Source: Chamaesiphon sp. | Lineage (GTDB): Bacteria > Cyanobacteriota > Cyanobacteriia > Cyanobacteriales > Chamaesiphonaceae | Length of the DNA stretch: 9,445 nucleotides | Direction of reading: 5' to 3' | Assembly (NCBI GenBank): GCA_026785875.1 | Contig: JAJAZF010000411.1 | Span: 1-9,445 of the forward strand | Shown: piece after piece, positions 6,745-9,445 of the stretch | How positions within the stretch are numbered: the stretch's first letter is position 1 | How the letters are laid out: each line of letters begins with the position of its first letter | Translations under genes and position numbers: made by a program | The notes under the pieces: generated by a model | Told to the model about the DNA's origin: nothing | Database searches by the model: none | What the model saw: only the letters and a program-made list of their open reading frames with translations

Positions 6745-7253
6745 CATCTCCAAACGATAAAAAAAGCGATCGCCAGGAGCCGAAAAGTTCTGATAAATGG
6801 CTGGTATCAATATCGATCTGTTTATTAGTAGGTGGAATGGCGGCGATTAATCTTTTTGTAGTCGATGACGATTTAGATGTGAGAACTAACTTTAGGAGTA
6901 AAGATTGGCAAGCAAATTTACAATCGATCGAGCGTTCCACAAATGACATCAATAAATTTGCCCACCAGCAATTTGTACCTATGGGTAAAGTATTGCAGCA
7001 ACAATCTATCCAGCTAATTGCGCGTACTAACAATACCCTCGCAATACACAGAAATTGGTGTATTCCCACAGAATTATCAACCGTCTTATCCCAGCTAGAG
7101 CAATTCAACCCGATCGAATCAACTAATTCCACATCCAGTCAATCCGCTCGTCCGTTCGATCTGCAAATTAATCAAGTCAATCAAACATCCGCTCCAGACG
7201 TAAAGACACAAGCTGTTAAGGATTGGTGCTTTAGCACTGGTACAAAAAAATAA
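6741..7253 (+). CDS. Single-pass membrane protein of unknown function, in psb28-moaB cluster
   Basis: 170 residues, not recognised. A charged, lysine-rich N-terminus (1-19) precedes one membrane helix (about 20-41), followed by DDDLD. By the positive-inside rule the N-terminus is cytoplasmic and the remaining ~130 residues face the lumen or periplasm. That part is predicted helical (52-120) with a polar Ser/Thr/Asn/Gln-rich linker (123-152). C107 and C163 could form a disulfide in an oxidising compartment. The ATG overlaps the moaB stop (ATGA), strong evidence that the ORF is translated and co-expressed. The antisense ORF in the same stretch is rich in Cys, Trp and Ser and is a shadow. The TAA stop lies inside a TAATTGA heptamer repeat, so the extreme C-terminus may vary between relatives. 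A link to photosystem II or molybdenum cofactor is only positional. Confidence 0.8.
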   Translation: MTSPNDKKSDRQEPKSSDKWLVSISICLLVGGMAAINLFVVDDDLDVRTNFRSKDWQANLQSIERSTNDINKFAHQQFVPMGKVLQQQSIQLIARTNNTLAIHRNWCIPTELSTVLSQLEQFNPIESTNSTSSQSARPFDLQINQVNQTSAPDVKTQAVKDWCFSTGTKK

Positions 7254-7263
7254 TTGATAATTG
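7251..7263. repeat. TAATTGA heptamers containing a stop codon
   Basis: TAATTGA plus TAATTG. The first TAA is the stop codon of the membrane protein. This forms the left flank of the inverted-repeat element at 7267-7394. Confidence 0.6.
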
Positions 7264-7266
7264 GGA

Positions 7267-7394
7267 GTTACTGAATCGGGGTATGATTTCTCTGTAGGGG
7301 TGCCCCTTGTGGGTACCCTTAATCGATGAAGGGTAAGCACAAGGCATTACCCCTACAAAAATTATTTGTGCGTTTCATACCTTAATTCAGCAAC
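7267..7394. mobile_element. MITE-like inverted-repeat element, no coding capacity
   Basis: Terminal inverted repeats GTTACTGAATCGGGGTATGA (7267-7286) and the complement of TCATACCTTAATTCAGCAAC (7375-7394) match at 16 of 20 positions. A second, inner palindrome runs from GTAGGGGT (7294-7301) to ACCCCTAC (7349-7356), with longer imperfect arms meeting at ACCCTT/AAGGGT around an eight-base loop (7321-7328). The 128-bp size, nested palindromes and lack of any ORF fit a non-autonomous miniature element; from memory, similar GTTGCTGAATT-ended elements are common in cyanobacteria. It is flanked on both sides by TAATTGA heptamers, so a target duplication cannot be separated from the array itself. As RNA it would fold into a strong hairpin and could end transcripts from psb28-moaB and from menE. 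Confidence 0.7.
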
Positions 7395-7399
7395 GCCGA

Positions 7400-7419
7400 T
7401 AATTGATAATTGATAATTT
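7400..7419. repeat. TAATTGA heptamer repeat, right flank of MITE-like element
   Basis: Two exact TAATTGA units (7400-7413) and a third that decays to TAATTT. With the units at 7251-7263 it may be one array split by the inverted-repeat element. Confidence 0.7.
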
Positions 7420-7433
7420 GGTTGTGATGCTGT

Positions 7434-7459
7434 GGATTTCAACCCCTGTTCTTCGTTGA
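7434..7459. repeat. Dispersed 26-bp core repeat, copy B
   Basis: It contains GGATTTCAACCCCTG and TCTTCGTT and matches 4452-4477 at 22 of 26 positions. It is preceded by TAATTGA units and followed by CAACTGT/CAACTAT units, as a composite block. Confidence 0.6.
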
Positions 7460-7463
7460 CTGA

Positions 7464-7518
7464 CAACTGTCAACTATCAACTATCAACTATCAACTATCA
7501 ACTGTCAACTGTCAACTG
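7464..7518. repeat. CAACTAT/CAACTGT heptamer tandem repeat (STRR)
   Basis: Seven full units in the order GT, AT, AT, AT, AT, GT, GT (third-from-end variants of CAACTNT) plus CAACTG. The array runs into the 3' end of menE: the menE stop (TGA, complement of 7498-7500) and its last six codons lie inside it. Confidence 0.9.
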
Positions 7519-8859
7519 ATTAACAATTGCTGCTACTTCCTGAGTTAATATTTTGCCTAAAGAGTTACGCGGAATGTGAGTAACAGGAATCCAATGCTTA
7601 GGAATCTTATAATTACTAATCTTACCTACAAGTGCGCTTGATAATATAGTTGCTGAAACTGGAATATCTTTGACTACATATATAGCTGTAACTACTTGTC
7701 CCCAATAGCGATCGGGCAAACCCATTACCCAAACATCTGCAACTAATCCGCTTGCCATGATTGCATCGACAATCTCGATCGGAAAGACATTTTCACCACC
7801 TGTAATAATCTTGCCACTAGTTCGACCTAAAATAGTTAAATAGCCATCTCGCTGGTGTGGCTCGGCTCCGCCAGCGAATGAACCTAGATCGTCAGGCTCA
7901 AAAAAAGTTGCTGCATCTAAATTAGGAAAATAACCCAACATCAACGACTTCGCCTTAATTCGGAGTGATTTGAGTTCGTTATTCAACGGTATTAATTCAA
8001 TCTCTGCATGGGGTAAAACTCTACCACAACTATTATTACCTGCTAGAAATTCTGCTGGTTTAAGGCTGGTAACTTGCGATGCAGTTTCGGTCATTCCGTA
8101 GGTTAAAGCTAATGGAAGCTGGGCAATTCTCGCTCTGTTCAATAGCCCAATCCTCGGCGGTGCGCCACCAACTAGAATTGTCTGAAATTGGTTCAACCAC
8201 TTTGAATCTAAATCTAATAGTTTCGATAATTGAGTGGGAACAAGAGAGATAAAATAACACTCCAGATCGATCCGATCGATGAATACATTCGGAGCATGAT
8301 AAAGCTGATGAAAATCAACGATAAATAACTTACCACCAGTCAGAAGCGATCGCCATAATTGCATCAAACCACTCACATGATAGAGCGGTAAGGTACATAG
8401 TGCATTAATTTCACCTACTTCGTAAAACTCCTGAAATCCCCAAACAGATGCGCTGAGAGTTTTCCAGGTATGGATGACAAATTTGATTTCTCCAGACGAT
8501 CCTCCGGTGGGAATCATCACCAGATGCTGATGCTGTTGAGGACTTACCTTGGCGGTTAACTTTGAGACTTGCTCCCACTCCACTGTACCCCAGTGAGGAT
8601 TGCCCAAAAAGATTGGTATCCCCAATCGCAATCCCGCCATCAAATTTGCGATAAATTCGATCGGATCGAGCGTCGCGATCGAGATAAAATTGGGTGGAGA
8701 TTGGCTGAACTCGGCGAGTTTTCGCTCGGCTAGATCGAGGGTTACATGAGGATCGATCTTAACCAACCATCCAGCCTGTAACCGTTGGCTAAATAAAGTA
8801 TAAATCCACTCACCGAGCGAAGGATCGCTACTGTTAGAAGGCAAACCGTTCGATTTCAT
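7498..8859 (-). CDS. menE: 2-succinylbenzoate--CoA ligase, MenE-like acyl-CoA synthetase
   Basis: 453 residues, the size of MenE. This ATP-dependent ligase makes o-succinylbenzoyl-CoA for phylloquinone (the photosystem I quinone). ANL-superfamily motifs are IPTGGSSGEIKFV (116-128, phosphate loop), LPLYHVSGL (157-165), VGGAPP (230-235), YGMTETAS (254-261), GRTSGKIITGGENVFP (345-360) and the C-terminal NSLGKI with catalytic K436. The usual TGD is PDD (322-324). After DLG the sequence SFAGGAEPHQR (327-337) is longer than I expect before DGYL, and its DNA is palindromic, suggesting an inserted repeat. The last six residues QLTVDS come from a heptamer array. Start: ATG at 8859; GAAAGGAG lies 13 bases upstream, rather far. 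No other men gene is visible, so the substrate is inferred; a related acyl-CoA ligase is possible. Confidence 0.85.
   Translation of the reverse strand: MKSNGLPSNSSDPSLGEWIYTLFSQRLQAGWLVKIDPHVTLDLAERKLAEFSQSPPNFISIATLDPIEFIANLMAGLRLGIPIFLGNPHWGTVEWEQVSKLTAKVSPQQHQHLVMIPTGGSSGEIKFVIHTWKTLSASVWGFQEFYEVGEINALCTLPLYHVSGLMQLWRSLLTGGKLFIVDFHQLYHAPNVFIDRIDLECYFISLVPTQLSKLLDLDSKWLNQFQTILVGGAPPRIGLLNRARIAQLPLALTYGMTETASQVTSLKPAEFLAGNNSCGRVLPHAEIELIPLNNELKSLRIKAKSLMLGYFPNLDAATFFEPDDLGSFAGGAEPHQRDGYLTILGRTSGKIITGGENVFPIEIVDAIMASGLVADVWVMGLPDRYWGQVVTAIYVVKDIPVSATILSSALVGKISNYKIPKHWIPVTHIPRNSLGKILTQEVAAIVNQLTVDS
7849..7877. repeat. Palindrome inside menE, possible in-frame inserted repeat
   Basis: TCGCTGG (7849-7855) and CCAGCGA (7871-7877) are perfect seven-base arms around a 15-base G/C-rich loop. 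The segment encodes about residues 328-337 of MenE, exactly where the protein seems longer than its family. Confidence 0.45.
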
Positions 8860-8872
8860 TAAATATTTGAGG

Positions 8873-8880
8873 CTCCTTTC
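8873..8880 (-). promoter_or_regulatory. Shine-Dalgarno sequence of menE at long spacing
   Basis: GAAAGGAG on the minus strand, 13 bases before the ATG at 8859. It is the strongest such sequence near this start, and no in-frame ATG, GTG or TTG at better spacing is apparent. Confidence 0.45.
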
Positions 8881-8904
8881 ACCGAAAAGAATTGGTTTAA
8901 AGCC

Positions 8905-8921
8905 TCTCCCTTTTAGGGAGA
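8905..8921. repeat. Hairpin TCTCCC-TTTTA-GGGAGA upstream of menE
   Basis: A perfect six-base stem with a five-base loop, 46 bases upstream of the menE start. No T-run follows on either strand. It could be an operator or part of the menE leader. Confidence 0.45.
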
Positions 8922-8982
8922 AATTAAAAGAAAACTATTCATTGCTCCAATCCTCTACCTAAAAGGAAGATGTCGCTGTCAA

Positions 8983-9002
8983 CACTTCGACTACGCTCAG
9001 TG
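8983..9002. repeat. Dispersed palindromic motif CACTTCGACTACGCTCAGTG
   Basis: CACT and AGTG form the outer stem, with an imperfect GA/TC inner stem. I recall this motif as a frequent intergenic repeat in cyanobacteria. It directly abuts the CAACTGT heptamers. Confidence 0.45.
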
Positions 9003-9030
9003 CAAGCTGTCAACTGTCAACTGTCAACTG
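9003..9030. repeat. CAACTGT heptamer tandem repeat (STRR)
   Basis: CAAGCTGT, CAACTGT, CAACTGT and CAACTG in a row. It is the same unit and orientation as the array at the 3' end of menE, placed on the 5' side of the gene. Confidence 0.8.
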
Positions 9031-9205
9031 AATGAAACACCCAGCTTTGCTCAATAGATCGATCGTCTGGAGACGGCTTCGATCTCTAAAAAAACTACCC
9101 CCGACTACGTACTTACACGATTGCAGCAGAGGGCATAGGAGATATAAAGTTGAGTAAACGAGATATAGATGTGTCGAAAAAACATTAGCACAATACTTAA
9201 CTGAA

Positions 9206-9445
9206 TTAATCAGTAGTTTTACTGACTACTTGGGGTAAACCCATGCTGTAGTTTAACACTCTACTGTCGAGATTATAACCGATCTCACCATTCTGAAGCA
9301 TCGCTCTGATAAAATATTCGAGATCCGATCCAATTCGGCGCAAATTGTATTCAGTCAGATCTGCACCACTAGAGGATTCAACTAGATCGTCAAATTTTCC
9401 ATACACTTTTTGCAGTGCATCTTCACTCCACACAAGTTCATTGTC
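9206..9445 (-). CDS. C-terminal part of an unidentified protein, cut by the window edge
   Basis: The frame is open to the end of the window, giving 79 residues before TAA at 9206. The GTG at 9433 is not needed as a start, because reading upstream continues DNEL without a stop, so the true start probably lies outside. The visible part is acidic and helical: LQKVYGKFDDLVESS, then LRRIGSDLEYFIRAMLQNGEI, ending with YNLDSRVLNYSMGLPQ and a polar tail. The clear helical periodicity and normal composition argue for a real gene. Something in it recalls globin-like or phycobilisome-associated helices, but I cannot assign a family. It points toward menE, with a 346-bp gap between them that makes a shared operon unlikely. 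Confidence 0.7.
   Translation of the reverse strand, partial: DNELVWSEDALQKVYGKFDDLVESSSGADLTEYNLRRIGSDLEYFIRAMLQNGEIGYNLDSRVLNYSMGLPQVVSKTTD

Larger units (their letters stand above)
8860..9205. other. 346-bp gap upstream of menE, repeats but no gene
   Basis: No credible ORF or RNA gene is visible. It holds the menE ribosome binding site, a hairpin at 8905-8921, a dispersed palindrome at 8983-9002, CAACTGT heptamers at 9003-9030 and an A-rich stretch. Two GAGATATA octamers (9139-9146 and 9160-9167) stand exactly 21 bp apart. The menE promoter is probably here but cannot be placed. Confidence 0.6.

Noticed and set aside
6728..7132. 134-residue minus-strand ORF opposite the single-pass membrane protein gene
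   Set aside because: It is unusually rich in Cys, Trp and Ser and has no recognisable motif. The plus-strand gene has an ATGA overlap with moaB and a clean membrane helix.
7119..7340. 73-residue minus-strand ORF
   Set aside because: It runs through half of the inverted-repeat element and antisense to the membrane protein gene; composition is not protein-like.
7464..7518. Possible CRISPR array
   Set aside because: The units are seven bases long with no spacers; this is a heptamer tandem repeat.
9064..9098. Terminator formed by CGTCTGGAGACG and the following A-run
   Set aside because: For the minus-strand gene the T-run comes before the hairpin rather than after it, and no plus-strand gene ends here.

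Overview
The window looks like chromosomal DNA from a beta-type cyanobacterium. I read at least 12 copies of the HIP1 octamer GCGATCGC (starts near 780, 1402, 1995, 2013, 3056, 4979, 5434, 5543, 6604, 6619, 6766 and 8346). There is a photosystem II assembly gene (psb28), a phylloquinone-pathway gene (menE) and several heptanucleotide tandem repeats of the STRR kind known from filamentous cyanobacteria. No rRNA, tRNA, CRISPR array, transposase or phage gene was seen.

Layout. Positions 52-872 (+): a small cysteine-motif protein of unknown function, then queF (queuosine pathway, short type). Positions 1002-4380 (-): a large membrane-anchored helical-repeat protein, gloB (glyoxalase II) and a small putative lipoprotein, all in one direction but separated by gaps of 172 and 81 bp. 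Positions 4648-5832 (-): bioF (biotin synthesis). Positions 5888-7253 (+): a compact cluster of psb28, moaB and a small single-pass membrane protein, whose start and stop codons overlap (TAATG, then ATGA). Positions 7498-8859 (-): menE. Positions 9206-9445 (-): the C-terminal end of a gene that runs off the window.

The genes are mostly housekeeping metabolism (deazapurine, methylglyoxal detoxification, biotin, molybdenum cofactor, phylloquinone, photosystem II assembly) and do not form one pathway. The only convincing transcription unit is psb28-moaB-orf170. The cysteine protein and queF, 23 bp apart, may be a second one.

The most unusual content is in the repeats. Heptamer arrays contain the stop codons of three genes (queF, the 170-residue membrane protein and menE), and in menE the array encodes the last six residues. 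A 128-bp MITE-like inverted-repeat element lies between two TAATTGA arrays. A 26-bp core flanked by heptamer arrays occurs at two places. A short palindrome seems to have inserted in frame in menE. I found no clear sign of a new defence or enzymatic system.
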